Shown here in pieces: positions 44,192 to 53,906 of a DNA stretch of 64,000 nucleotides; position 1 is the first letter of the stretch, and every line of letters starts with the position of its first letter. A program made the translations under genes and the position numbers. The stretch spans positions 168,824-232,823 of the forward strand of contig JAVVQG010000006.1 in assembly GCA_036655355.1 (NCBI GenBank), in the 5' to 3' direction. Under the pieces are notes generated by a model, which saw nothing but the letters and a program-made list of their open reading frames with translations, was not told the DNA's origin and made no database searches. This stretch comes from JAUNSR01 sp036655355 (lineage in GTDB: Bacteria > Bacteroidota > Bacteroidia > Bacteroidales > JAUNSR01).

Positions 44192-45952
44192 ATGAAGTCT
44201 AAGAAAGTAATTATTAGTGCCTTTATGGTATTGTTTTCAATTTTCATTGTACATGGTACGGAAGCAACCACAAAGGGTTTTAAAAAACTGAATAAGATTT
44301 ATGCAACGGCTATCAAATCTTTAAATGAAGTTTCTACTCCTGCGGAATTACCGGAAGCAATGAAACAATTAAAAAAATTAGAACAGAAATATGAGGGAGA
44401 TGCCTCCATATCAGCTGTTTTGGCATTGACCTCAACAACTTGTCCCGAGAAATTGAAGACAGCTTATGAGGAAACATTGAAACTGCAGGCTAGTCTGAAA
44501 GATGCCGGTAAGCGTCTTGCAATGGCTGGCATTCTAAGCAATGATCAATATGGTGTTTCTTTTAGAAATTTCATGGAAGAGATAACATGGCAGGAGGAAG
44601 TAGTAGATGAGCGTCCGTTGAATGAAGGAGCTCCTTTTGAAACAAAAGAAGCACGTGATGCCCGTATGAAGTGGTGGCGTGACGGTAAATTCGGCATGTT
44701 CATTCATTATGGCTTATATTCAGGCTTAGGCGGAGAAGTATTAGGTAAGAAATACGAAGGTTGTGTTGAATGGATTCAGATGCAATCGGGTCTTGCTAAT
44801 GATGTGTATGCATCGGAGGCCATGGATAAATTCATCCCGAAATCCGGAAAGGCTGAAGAATGGGTAAAACTTGCAAAAGAAGCCGGATGTACCTATACCG
44901 TACTTACGAGCAGACATCATGAAGGTTTTAATATGTTTGATACAAAGTACTCTGACTTTAATGTGATGAAGGCAAAAGGGGTGGATATCATTAAAGAATA
45001 CGCGAAAGCTTGTGATGATCATGGTGTGAAGGCCGGTTATTATGTTTCACTTCTAGATTGGTCACATCCCGATTATGATCCGACTAACTCAGGAATATCT
45101 TATCCCAAAGGCAATTATGAAGCACAGAAACAAGGTAAACGCCAGTTTGGAAATCATGAGAAATACAAAGAATATCTATTAAATATCTTTGATGATTTGA
45201 CATCGAACTATAAGGTTGATCTCGTGTGGTGGGATTTCAGTCAACCAAATTTTCAAGGTGATCATGCTTGGGGTGCAACGAAACTAATGAAAACCCTATT
45301 TGACAAAAATCCACAGGCGATTCAAAATAATCGTTTGTATCATTCGGATAATCACCTGAGTGAAGGTGGAATCAAAGTGACTCCAACTTGGAAAGGGGAT
45401 TATTCAACTGCAGAGCATCATGTGCCGGCTACCGGTATCGACGGAGATTGGGAAGCTTGCCAGACGTTGAATGGTACGTGGGGTTATTCGGCTGACAATC
45501 AGAAGTGGAAATCTTCTGAGGATCTGCTGCATGAACTGATTGATGTTGTTAGTCGCGGTGGTAACTTCTTATTGAATGTCGGACCGGAACCGGACGGTTC
45601 GATTCCTTCTGAAAGTATCCGTCTCTTTAAAGAGATCGGAGCTTGGATGTCAATTAATAATGAAGCTATTTACGGAACAAGAGCCAACCCGTTTAATGAA
45701 GAGTTCGAATGGGGACGTGTAACTCGAAAAGGTACAGATCTGACCTACGTGTTCCTTTATAATAAACCCGAAAATAATACAATAACATTGCCTTGTTTGT
45801 TTGACGGTAAGGTAAATGCGTCTTTATTGGGAGACGAAAAAACAATTAAACTAACTCAGGATAAATCTAAAAATAATACATCATTGGATGTTGCTGATGT
45901 CCTGTTGCAGAAAGGTGCAACGGTGATTAAGATATCTGGAAAACGCAAATAA
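44192..45952 (+). CDS. alpha-L-fucosidase, GH29
   Basis: Removes fucose from glycans; 586 residues from the ATG at 44192 (signal peptide MKSKKVIISAFMVLFSIFIV), with earlier in-frame ATGs at 44186 and 44123 as alternatives. An N-terminal helical segment of about 130 residues precedes the catalytic barrel; GKFGMFIHYGLYSGLGGE opens the GH29 fold, TSRHHEGFNMFDTKYSDFNV follows, and the nucleophile is the Asp in VDLVWWDFSQP. GGNFLLNVGPEPDG and a C-terminal beta domain close it. Likely periplasmic, acting on mucin-type or host fucosides. Single gene with its own terminator. Confidence 0.92.
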   Translation: MKSKKVIISAFMVLFSIFIVHGTEATTKGFKKLNKIYATAIKSLNEVSTPAELPEAMKQLKKLEQKYEGDASISAVLALTSTTCPEKLKTAYEETLKLQASLKDAGKRLAMAGILSNDQYGVSFRNFMEEITWQEEVVDERPLNEGAPFETKEARDARMKWWRDGKFGMFIHYGLYSGLGGEVLGKKYEGCVEWIQMQSGLANDVYASEAMDKFIPKSGKAEEWVKLAKEAGCTYTVLTSRHHEGFNMFDTKYSDFNVMKAKGVDIIKEYAKACDDHGVKAGYYVSLLDWSHPDYDPTNSGISYPKGNYEAQKQGKRQFGNHEKYKEYLLNIFDDLTSNYKVDLVWWDFSQPNFQGDHAWGATKLMKTLFDKNPQAIQNNRLYHSDNHLSEGGIKVTPTWKGDYSTAEHHVPATGIDGDWEACQTLNGTWGYSADNQKWKSSEDLLHELIDVVSRGGNFLLNVGPEPDGSIPSESIRLFKEIGAWMSINNEAIYGTRANPFNEEFEWGRVTRKGTDLTYVFLYNKPENNTITLPCLFDGKVNASLLGDEKTIKLTQDKSKNNTSLDVADVLLQKGATVIKISGKRK

Positions 45953-45994
45953 CCAATCGGATTTGTATGTGATCAGTTATTTAGTAGTTGCTTA

Positions 45995-46038
45995 AAAGAA
46001 AGACAGGAAAATGTTTTATTTTCCTGTCTTTCTTTTTT
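45995..46038 (+). terminator. terminator after GH29, probably bidirectional
   Basis: aaagaaagacaggaaaat / attttcctgtctttcttt with a 5-nt loop and a run of six T; on the minus strand it lies past the last fimbrillin gene as well. Confidence 0.92.
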
Positions 46039-46083
46039 GAGCAAATTAATACGGACATTCTTATAATCAGGAATGATTTTATA

Positions 46084-47136
46084 TTAAAGATCAATAGCCG
46101 GTTCATTAATTTCATCCCAAGTATCTACCGTGACACTGATTTGTATAGGCAAAAGGATCTGTTCCGGTTTTGTGTCTCCGTCTGTACCCTGATCTGGATT
46201 GTAACCACCTCCGCCTGAAGTTCCGTTCGGATTACCGAATACTATATTATAGATGTAATGATAACCCGGCTGCCAAGCTGTCGTTGTGATTGGAACGGCG
46301 ATGTTACCAACATAATCCGCTACTCCTGTTAATGAACCATTGATATTGATATAAGTGCCGGTCAACGGAAATGCAGACGTTTGAGTATATGCCCAGTTTG
46401 TTAATGTTTGAGGAATTACATACAATGCTGAAATCGGACTCGATGTTACATTCGTCGTGGAAGCGATCACACTAACCGGTGAAGTAGGAGTAATTGTCGC
46501 ATCGCCGCTTGAAGAAGGATTCGTTACCTCGAAATAATCTGGTACGCCTGTTGCCAGCGTATCCAACGTAAAATCGGCGGTCATCAGGATGTTTTTTAGC
46601 GCAATGCTATTTACGATTACGTTTAATCCGGTGTTTGCCGTAGTTGTAATTGTAAAACTGATCTTTGATAAAGCATGGTGAAATTGCATGTCTACAATCT
46701 CACGTGTCTGATCACCTTTGTAAGCAACGACTACGTCATCTTCATTTTCTGCGCTTGGATTTACGGTGTAAGTAAAATCAAGAGGATTTGCGATGTCAGT
46801 CGGAACAACTGAGGTTGGGTAAAATCCATAGAAATCAAGTGCATACATGGGCCAATAATAAAGAGGTGCAGACTCCCAATAAGTTGTAGTTTTCTTAAAT
46901 ATAACACCATTTATAAAGGGCGAACTGGTATAGGCTTTGCCATTTTCATAAGCATAAATCATTATGCCGTTTTCTAACGTAATAGAAGTTGCATCCCCGC
47001 TTTTCTGCATTTTTGGAACGAAGGGATCGATTAAGATTGAGTTACTTTGTGTAATCTCTTCGTTCTTCAATTCATCATTCGTGCACGCACTCATTGTAAT
47101 CAGTGCGATTGCAATCAACAGACCTGTTTTTTTCAT
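46084..47136 (-). CDS. fimbrillin-family lipoprotein
   Basis: 350 residues. The lipobox MSACT places the lipid on Cys18. The rest fits the Mfa-like/fimbrillin family (two transthyretin-like beta domains): FYGFYPTS and FHHALSKISFTITT in the first half, PLTGTYININGS and WQPGYHYIYNIVFG in the second, with a Gly-rich loop and the acidic end DTWDEINE. Fimbrillins are exported as lipoproteins and polymerise after an N-terminal cut. Last gene of the four-gene fimbrial locus; by position it may be stalk or accessory subunit. Confidence 0.85.
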   Translation of the reverse strand: MKKTGLLIAIALITMSACTNDELKNEEITQSNSILIDPFVPKMQKSGDATSITLENGIMIYAYENGKAYTSSPFINGVIFKKTTTYWESAPLYYWPMYALDFYGFYPTSVVPTDIANPLDFTYTVNPSAENEDDVVVAYKGDQTREIVDMQFHHALSKISFTITTTANTGLNVIVNSIALKNILMTADFTLDTLATGVPDYFEVTNPSSSGDATITPTSPVSVIASTTNVTSSPISALYVIPQTLTNWAYTQTSAFPLTGTYININGSLTGVADYVGNIAVPITTTAWQPGYHYIYNIVFGNPNGTSGGGGYNPDQGTDGDTKPEQILLPIQISVTVDTWDEINEPAIDL

Positions 47137-47194
47137 AATTAATTCATATTAAATAAACAATATTGGTTTAGGCGAAATTTATTAGGCCGAAATT

Positions 47195-48127
47195 TTACAT
47201 TATGATATCAAAAGTGATATCTTTCCATTCATCAACCGACGGATCAATACCGTCATCTCCTTCAATCGGAGGTGGAACTGTAATGGTGGTATTTATGATG
47301 ATGTGTACGTTTCTGGGATCGGGTGCATTTCTAACCTGATTCGTAACATCGAATGTAGCCATGATATTTCCTCCGGGACTCCATAAATAAAGCGTTAGAA
47401 GATTGCGTGTAGAGGGATCGCGGAAATAACCGAAATTTTGCATTTCTCCCACGATCATTTCTTGATTCTGTTCGGATAGATTACCCATAAAGGGCATCGT
47501 ACAGGATTTCACTTGATGTTCCGGATTTCCCAAAAAATATATTTCAGACAATCCGGATAGAGTAGCCCTTATATTCGTAATGTATTTGGCATTAATAATA
47601 TTACTTACCTCATAGGTATAGAAGTCAAGAAGCGTTTGAGGAGTAAGAAGGATTACCTGTAGCTCCGGATCGAAAGGTTTAATTGTAATTTCATGTAGGA
47701 CGTCTCCATATAGATCGTCTGGCATGACAACTAATCTTCCTATTTCAGGAGGAGTTGAGGCTCGGGTATGATCTTCCGTTAAACCTCCTTCGCGCATGGT
47801 AACTTGAAGTGTACTTATCGAGTCTTGGCCACTCCACCTTACATATTCGGTATCATTGTTATAACATGCTACCTGATAGGTTCCCGCGTCAATCCGTATT
47901 AATCTTCCTGAAGCAGGTATGTTCTGAAATGTATATTTAAGATCACCGTTAGGAGAATAGAATAATACGGTCATTCCTTCCGGAATATCCTTTACATTTT
48001 GCCAATTGAATTTCACTTCAACTCCCGTCTCTTGGTCGCATTCAGGACAAAGATCTTTATTGTGACATCCAGTAAAGAGAAAGTTGATAAGAACCAGACA
48101 TACTGTCAGAGAATATATTTTCTTCAT
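47195..48127 (-). CDS. DUF5119 lipoprotein (fimbrial anchor-like)
   Basis: 310 residues with a lipobox ending LFTGC (Cys21). The DUF5119 pattern is clear: VEVKFNWQNVKDIPEGMTVL, FYSPNGDLKYTFQNIPASGR and ARASTPP-like linkers, then VIINTTITVPP near the end. DUF5119 proteins accompany fimbrillin genes and resemble the FimB/Mfa2 anchor proteins that end fibre growth and hold the fibre to the outer membrane. Function inferred from family and place in the locus. Confidence 0.82.
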   Translation of the reverse strand: MKKIYSLTVCLVLINFLFTGCHNKDLCPECDQETGVEVKFNWQNVKDIPEGMTVLFYSPNGDLKYTFQNIPASGRLIRIDAGTYQVACYNNDTEYVRWSGQDSISTLQVTMREGGLTEDHTRASTPPEIGRLVVMPDDLYGDVLHEITIKPFDPELQVILLTPQTLLDFYTYEVSNIINAKYITNIRATLSGLSEIYFLGNPEHQVKSCTMPFMGNLSEQNQEMIVGEMQNFGYFRDPSTRNLLTLYLWSPGGNIMATFDVTNQVRNAPDPRNVHIIINTTITVPPPIEGDDGIDPSVDEWKDITFDIIM

Positions 48128-48142
48128 TTTGGGTACCCTTTC

Positions 48143-48772
48143 TTACTTTTTAAATAAATCTCCGATGTTCCACACCAAAGATATTTCAGCCTTTGTCGGA
48201 CCGAAATAGTTCAGATTCTTATCTTTTAGAACGCAATACTTTCCTGCTTCCGGTTTGTATTGACGGTAATTACCGCCCAGATATCCAACACCTAGAACGA
48301 AATCGAGCGATAAATTGCGGGCTATATTGAAAGCATATCCATAAGATAAGCCCACAGAATAACTGAAGTCGCTCATATACCCTTTGTGTCCCCATTCAAA
48401 ATCATAGGTGCCCCCTAGAAAATAGAGTCCGAGATGATGACCCTGTAAGATATGGGAGTGTGCCTTTTTTCCCAACCACTTGCGTGTTTCAATCTCGCCT
48501 CCGTAAAAATGCCAAAACCGATGTCTTGAGTTATTTTGCCACCAGGCGAAATACCAATTCGCATTTACAGACCATTGTTGTCTTAATGCTAATTCTACTC
48601 CGATATTGGGAATCATAGCAGCATCAACCGCTAAATTTGTTTTAACCGCGACTTGGATGATACTGCTTTCACTCTTATCGATGTTTTGAGCTGAAACTGA
48701 GTTTCCTGAAAACATGAATATCAGAGATGACAAACAGAGTATCCAGGTCGTTTCTTTTAATATGTATTTCAT
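48143..48772 (-). CDS. DUF3575 outer-membrane-like protein
   Basis: 209 residues with a signal peptide (cleavage near SVSAQN). VAVKTNLAVDAAMIPNIGVE opens the DUF3575 pattern; the remainder is a small barrel-like repeat of aromatic strands (NANWYFAWWQNNSRHRFWHF, LGLYFLGGTYDFEW, LSYGYAFNI). DUF3575 genes are a regular part of fimbrillin/DUF5119 loci. Exact role unknown; it may help assembly at the outer membrane. Confidence 0.85.
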   Translation of the reverse strand: MKYILKETTWILCLSSLIFMFSGNSVSAQNIDKSESSIIQVAVKTNLAVDAAMIPNIGVELALRQQWSVNANWYFAWWQNNSRHRFWHFYGGEIETRKWLGKKAHSHILQGHHLGLYFLGGTYDFEWGHKGYMSDFSYSVGLSYGYAFNIARNLSLDFVLGVGYLGGNYRQYKPEAGKYCVLKDKNLNYFGPTKAEISLVWNIGDLFKK

Positions 48773-48783
48773 GTTGTCTGTTT

Positions 48784-51150
48784 TTATGGATATTTGGTGG
48801 TTTGAACAGTCATGATACTATAGGCATTAGCCGAATTCGTATAGCCTTTTGAAGTGCCGGAGGAATTAAAATTCATATAAAAATGATTTCCCGATGCATT
48901 TATACCATTCATCCAATAATATCCGTCAGTCGTAGTATTGAACAATTGGCCATCACTCCCCGTTCGTTGTCCGAAGACCATAAAAATCACCGTAGAGCTA
49001 TTTGTATATTCATAAACATATCCCGGATAATCTGGTGCCCAGTCTTTCGGAGTCAACCGATTGAAAATTGTTTCGGTAGGGATTACGTTGGCAATAGGAG
49101 AAGGATCGTAAAGCATCTTAGGGTAGTTCTCTTCAGTAGTACTGATTCCCCAAAGTTGATTATTACTACTACTGTCCCAATTCGTTTCAGATGTATAAAA
49201 GATATTCGGATTTTGTATTGTCGTTGCGATAGAAACCGGACCAGGGGCGGTTGCGAATTGTTTGGGCCCGTAACAAGGTTTCTGAATATTTATTCCATTT
49301 GAAGCCAGCATGGGATCTTTTCTACCCCATTGATAGAATGGACTATTCAGATACATATCAATGGAAAAAGAGGTTTGCGTCAAAGTAACTTCAGTCGTTA
49401 GATTGCTGAATTCTTGCGTGAACTGAATCGTTACGGACTGTTCCGGATAGGTTATGATTGCCGGATAGCAAACGCCAAGGCTATTGCCGAAAAACTCCGG
49501 AAAAGAGGAAGTATTAGGAGTAAGAGGCCATTCGTTTATCCATATGTGCCAACTCCACATAATAACCCCTTCGGTGTCGTTGATAGAAATCAATGCATTT
49601 CCCTGTCTGATGGTTTCCGGTGATACATAAAAGATAATGTAGTTATTGTCTTCTGATAGGGAGATATTAGAAACGAGTTCAGGTGCATCCATCCAAACTA
49701 ATTCAGCTTTTGCTCCTTCAGTATTTATGATAAGATCATTCGCTTGTGTGATTTTATTTCCTTTATAATTTTCAAACAAGGTTCCGGTCGTTGGAAAACA
49801 AGTTGAGTTTAACGACGCGGTGTTGTACCCGGAACCGGTTGAGGAATTCATACCGTTTCCCATGACCCAACATGGAAATTTATACCAACCCGGTCGATTT
49901 ACAACATAACAATTAGCTGAAGAGTAATAATTGTTGATGTAAGATAAATCGAGCATATCCAAAGAATCAACAGGAGTGGAGCCCTTGATATATGTATCGA
50001 TGCCACTCGATGAGGTGAAAGGAGATAAGCCGGCAGAAAGTGTCTTAAGGATAGCCGTTCCACCCGTTGCATCGTTCAGATCAACCATCCCCACCAACCA
50101 GGAGGAGTCAGAAGGAGTAGCACTAATTATCTTAGCAGTCCAGCCGAGGTTTTGAATCGTTCCGTCTTGTTTCGTATACGTACTGTTGATCGTCAAATTG
50201 TATTTTCCTCCCGTATACGCGACAGAAGATGATTCAGGTACTACGGATAAGGTATAGACCCCCTCTTTGAGGGAATAAATGTATTTGTTTCCCGCTTTCC
50301 ATTCCGCGGTTCCTGCTGTTTTCAAAGGAATTGTTTTTGGATCCATTCCTTTGAATTTGACAATGATATTAGCATTGTCGCCCAGACTCTGAGGAATCAT
50401 CATCAAATAACCGTTTGTTGCCGTAGTCCCTTCGAATGTACCCGGATCAGCTGGATTTTCTACTAAACCCACTTTGTAGAAAGCATCCGTATTTCCGGAA
50501 AGAGAACTCCATTGGGGAGTTGAATTATCTAAAGTCAATTGTAGTTTCCCCGTTGTATAGACACCTTGAATGCCGATGGAATCTATTTCGATGTTCTCTC
50601 CGCTCACGTCAAAACCAATGCAAGCCAAAGCATGTGTGAAGCTAAGGGGAACCTGTTGTCTGAATTGGTCAATCTGTGGCGTAGCGATCATCAGATCCGG
50701 TTGGTTCTCAACTTCGGGGGGCAACGTATAAGTAAGGTAGGGTTCGTTGTTCTGTTCATCGTTGATAGAGATACCGTTTGTTGCGGTAGCGTAAGGTGCA
50801 TAGGCGAAAAAAGATACGTACCCTTTCTGTGGCCAATAATAAATATGAGGGAAATCCCATGTGTTTTGAGTCGTTTTAGTAACGATTGTGTTTGGCATGA
50901 AAGAGGATGTGGCATCTGTTGCAGAGGCAAAGTGAGTAGAAGTATGATATCCCAATATGCCGATATCATTGAATAGAGCATTTTCCGATGAGTTTATCGG
51001 AGTGCCTTTTGTGAGAAACGGAGTAGGAACATCTACTTTGCAATTTATGATATTCTTATCGGTCTCGATGTCATTTGCCGGAAAATCATCTTTACAAGAA
51101 ATTACTCCGCAAATGAGAAATGAATAAAGAATGAATGTAGATTTTCTCAT
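48784..51150 (-). CDS. large fimbrillin-family lipoprotein
   Basis: 788 residues; lipobox GVISC gives lipid at Cys19. The first ~300 residues are fimbrillin-like (YVSFFAYAPYA, LSFTHALACIGFDV, WKAGNKYIYSLKEG). After a middle region (300-480) the C-terminal 300 residues (WLVGMVDLNDATGG, MYLNSPFYQWGRKDPMLASN) resemble a domain seen on long fimbrial tip or accessory subunits, with the WGRKDPM signature also found in other Bacteroidales surface proteins. First gene of the locus, so likely tip-type. A copy of the dispersed element sits 120 nt upstream. Confidence 0.78.
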   Translation of the reverse strand: MRKSTFILYSFLICGVISCKDDFPANDIETDKNIINCKVDVPTPFLTKGTPINSSENALFNDIGILGYHTSTHFASATDATSSFMPNTIVTKTTQNTWDFPHIYYWPQKGYVSFFAYAPYATATNGISINDEQNNEPYLTYTLPPEVENQPDLMIATPQIDQFRQQVPLSFTHALACIGFDVSGENIEIDSIGIQGVYTTGKLQLTLDNSTPQWSSLSGNTDAFYKVGLVENPADPGTFEGTTATNGYLMMIPQSLGDNANIIVKFKGMDPKTIPLKTAGTAEWKAGNKYIYSLKEGVYTLSVVPESSSVAYTGGKYNLTINSTYTKQDGTIQNLGWTAKIISATPSDSSWLVGMVDLNDATGGTAILKTLSAGLSPFTSSSGIDTYIKGSTPVDSLDMLDLSYINNYYSSANCYVVNRPGWYKFPCWVMGNGMNSSTGSGYNTASLNSTCFPTTGTLFENYKGNKITQANDLIINTEGAKAELVWMDAPELVSNISLSEDNNYIIFYVSPETIRQGNALISINDTEGVIMWSWHIWINEWPLTPNTSSFPEFFGNSLGVCYPAIITYPEQSVTIQFTQEFSNLTTEVTLTQTSFSIDMYLNSPFYQWGRKDPMLASNGINIQKPCYGPKQFATAPGPVSIATTIQNPNIFYTSETNWDSSSNNQLWGISTTEENYPKMLYDPSPIANVIPTETIFNRLTPKDWAPDYPGYVYEYTNSSTVIFMVFGQRTGSDGQLFNTTTDGYYWMNGINASGNHFYMNFNSSGTSKGYTNSANAYSIMTVQTTKYP

Positions 51151-51329
51151 GTTCTGGATTTATAGTTGAACGTAGTTGGTTTAGTGTATCATAAGAAAAA
51201 ACAACCTTATTAGATTATAGTTTATAATTATAATTATTATTTAGGAATTCAATTCATCCGGACAACTTTTAGATTTTAGCATCAAGGTCAAAAGCGCGCA
51301 GCCATATCCTTTTTTTATTCGCATGCGAG
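51151..51329 (-). promoter_or_regulatory. upstream region of fimbrial locus
   Basis: AT-rich, with a poor -7-like box (TAAGGTTG, minus strand 51202-51209) and copy 5 of the dispersed element (51271-51305). Confidence 0.4.
51271..51305 (-). repeat. dispersed intergenic element, copy 5 (partial)
   Basis: On the minus strand atggctgcgcgcttttgacc, then ttgatgctaaaatct, matching the core of copy 2 (gcttttgaccttgatgccaa) with small changes. It points toward the large fimbrillin gene, 120 nt upstream of its start. Confidence 0.65.
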
Positions 51330-51757
51330 AGGCGAATTTCTCTCTCCGCTTTCGAATCATCGTACAGACCGGTATGGAGGCAGTTTTGAAAATCGGATAC
51401 GTTTTTTGATTGAAATTGTGGATAAAGTAATAGCCGTTATTCCGACAACAATGCCATTGTTCGTGCGTATATCGGCAACGGACTATGAAACAGGCGGTTG
51501 GGATATAGATCAGCGTATCCTGTTATCAACTGCGTTTTTCGCATGCCATTAAAGAGAAAACCGGTATTGCTACGGGTACGGTGGGGATGATCACTACTCC
51601 AGAACAGGCTGAGGCTATTCTTTTTAATGAGGTGGCCGACTTGGTTCTTTTGGGTAGGGAATTGCTTCGTAATCCCTATTTTGCACTAACTTCAGCACCC
51701 AAACTGCAGGTGAAAGTGGCATGGCCGGTGGAATATATTGCTGTTCAGCCCAAATAG
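51330..51757 (+). pseudogene. old-yellow-enzyme (NADH:flavin oxidoreductase) remnant
   Basis: Two stretches align in order with the C-terminal half of OYE-family enzymes: FLSPLSNHRTDRYGGSFENR, then FVRISATDYETGGWDIDQ (51337-51515); then, after an internal deletion, YQLRFSHAIKEKTGIATGTV, then LLGRELLRNPYFAL, to a TAG at 51755-51757. The expected middle segment (substrate-loop region) and the whole N-terminal barrel half are absent and the two parts are not in one frame. Non-functional. Confidence 0.85.
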
Positions 51758-51770
51758 TATCGGCTCGTGT

Positions 51771-53906
51771 TTAGGAGAGCAGGTCGTCCGGTTCTTTTAA
51801 CTGTGTGCTTCTTACAAACTCGATTGCTCCGTCAAAATCGTAATAGCGCTTTTTAAGAAGCATCACTTGGTATTTTTCCGGTAGTAAATGTCCCCATTTT
51901 GAGAAACCGATCATTCCGGGACGATCCCGAAGCATCTCTGTAAGAGAATCATCTAATTCGGGCATCAGTTCCGGAAGTTTTTTCCAGACTGAACGTAAAT
52001 ACGCCGCTGACTCTTCCGTTTCAATCACGCTTTTTGTTTCGGATATACCATTTTTGATGCCACTCATATTTAAAAGGCAGGCAAGAGCTCTGTTTATCTT
52101 GGTTCCCGTAAAAGTATAAAGTTCACATCTGGATTCTTTTAGAAGCAACGGGCGTTCCCGACTTCCGTTCAGATGAAAAACTGCAAAGGTTTCCCGTAAT
52201 TTGTACAACTCCTCGGTACCGGCTTCATCGAGGTATTCCGGAGCGTCGTCTTCGAGAAGAATCCGGAGCATTTTCTCTCTGATTATGGAATGAACTGGAG
52301 CTGCGTTACCGTAAAAGATCGGGCGCTTGCCGTCTTTGGCCTGTATGACGGAAATTTTACCACCTTTCATATCCACTGAAGTGATCTTCCAGATGGATGC
52401 AGCCAGAAAAATATTCTCTCCCTCCATGATTAATGGAGAGAAAGGAACTTCTCCGATGGTATTACCGCCGTTTGTTACTTTGAATCCCGATTCGCTTTTA
52501 AATACGGTATAAAAATCCTTCCCGTTTACGATCCGTTCACCTTTTATTCCGAGGATTACTTCGCTTCCGATTCGTTCCAAGAGGTCGTTTTGTAACAGGT
52601 GAAGGATGATTTCATCCGTCTCAGAGGGTGTAATGGAGGTGAATGCCGCGTTTTGTTTCAACTGCTTCCTGAATACAGTTTCTTGAATCCCCGATTTTTC
52701 TTTTACAATCGAAAGCAACTGATGCACAAACAAATCATACGGTTTATCTAGAACATCGGGCGGATCAATGATGCCCTCTTTATACAACTCCCAGCACGCC
52801 ATTGATTGAAGCAACTCCCAGGGATTCGTCGCATAAAGAAGTAAGTTGCTTTGTTGACCCTCTTTGCGCCCGCTGCGGCCGACTCGTTGAATCAATGATG
52901 CCACACTGTTGGTCGCATCGATTTGTGCCACCTTATCGACCGAACCAATATCTATCCCTAATTCAAGGGTGGAGGTACAGGCGATGGCGAATGGTTTTTG
53001 CTCACTTTGTTTGGCAAAACTCTCAATAAATTCTCGTACTTCTTTGTGAACCGATGCGTGGTGGGAGAAGTAATGAGCATGTCCCCCTACGCGTTCGGCT
53101 ATTTTTCGAAGCTTTACTGCGATCTCTTCAGTCTGAGCGCGTGTGTTGGGGAAAATCAGCATTTTACTGTTTATACTCTCTAGATAAAGATCCTTAATCA
53201 ACTCAAGAGGAAGTTCTAAAGCATCATTTTTAAAATACCGAAAGAGTGGTTTTATCTCTTTCGCCGTTTTATCCAGTAATACGGTCGTATGCTCCGAATC
53301 ACCCGTAAAGGATTTCGCCTCGGTGTAATCTCCGATCGTGGCAGATAATCCGATCATACTGAAATGAGATTTTTTAATCTCCTGCAGTCGGTTTAAAATG
53401 GATTTGAGCTGTATTCCACGGTCTGTTCCGATGAATGCGTGAATCTCATCAATGACTACGTATTTCAGACCGGAGAAAAGTAAACGTATGTTTTCCGGTT
53501 TATGTACAAACATCGCCTCGAGGGATTCCGGCGTAATGAGCATGATCCCTTCCGGGTGTTTGACGCTATTTTCTTTTGCGGACTTATTGGCTTCCCCGTG
53601 CCACTTAGTAACACGGACGTCAAGGTAGGCACATAGCTCTTCCACTCGTTTGAACTGGTCATTAATCAATGCGATAAGCGGAGAGATGTATAATACCTGA
53701 ATCCCCGCTTCTCGAAAATCCACTTTCGAAAGGATGGGAAGAAAAGCCGCTTCTGTCTTTCCCGAGGCGGTTCGGGAAGCCAAAATAAAGTTGTCGTTCG
53801 AATTCATGATGCGACGTATCGCCGCACTTTGTATCGGACGTAATTGTTCCCATCGTTTATCCCGGATGTATTTCCGAATGGGTTGTGATAAGAGATTGTA
53901 TGGCAT
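51771..53906 (-). CDS. Lhr/BrxHI-like superfamily 2 helicase
   Basis: 711 residues. Superfamily 2 motifs in order: Q-like RPIQSAAI (23-30), Walker A SRTASGKTE (44-52), VIDEIH (151-156), SAT (188-190), motif V TSTLELGIDIG (311-321), motif VI QRVGRSGR (340-347). The C-terminal 300 residues form the extra Lhr-like part. Last of three overlapping genes: its ATG overlaps the ATPase stop by 1 nt (TAATG). The pairing with a BrxD-like ATPase is the same as BrxD-BrxHI in type 2 BREX, so a role in DNA-based defence or DNA processing is suggested. Confidence 0.88.
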   Translation of the reverse strand: MPYNLLSQPIRKYIRDKRWEQLRPIQSAAIRRIMNSNDNFILASRTASGKTEAAFLPILSKVDFREAGIQVLYISPLIALINDQFKRVEELCAYLDVRVTKWHGEANKSAKENSVKHPEGIMLITPESLEAMFVHKPENIRLLFSGLKYVVIDEIHAFIGTDRGIQLKSILNRLQEIKKSHFSMIGLSATIGDYTEAKSFTGDSEHTTVLLDKTAKEIKPLFRYFKNDALELPLELIKDLYLESINSKMLIFPNTRAQTEEIAVKLRKIAERVGGHAHYFSHHASVHKEVREFIESFAKQSEQKPFAIACTSTLELGIDIGSVDKVAQIDATNSVASLIQRVGRSGRKEGQQSNLLLYATNPWELLQSMACWELYKEGIIDPPDVLDKPYDLFVHQLLSIVKEKSGIQETVFRKQLKQNAAFTSITPSETDEIILHLLQNDLLERIGSEVILGIKGERIVNGKDFYTVFKSESGFKVTNGGNTIGEVPFSPLIMEGENIFLAASIWKITSVDMKGGKISVIQAKDGKRPIFYGNAAPVHSIIREKMLRILLEDDAPEYLDEAGTEELYKLRETFAVFHLNGSRERPLLLKESRCELYTFTGTKINRALACLLNMSGIKNGISETKSVIETEESAAYLRSVWKKLPELMPELDDSLTEMLRDRPGMIGFSKWGHLLPEKYQVMLLKKRYYDFDGAIEFVRSTQLKEPDDLLS

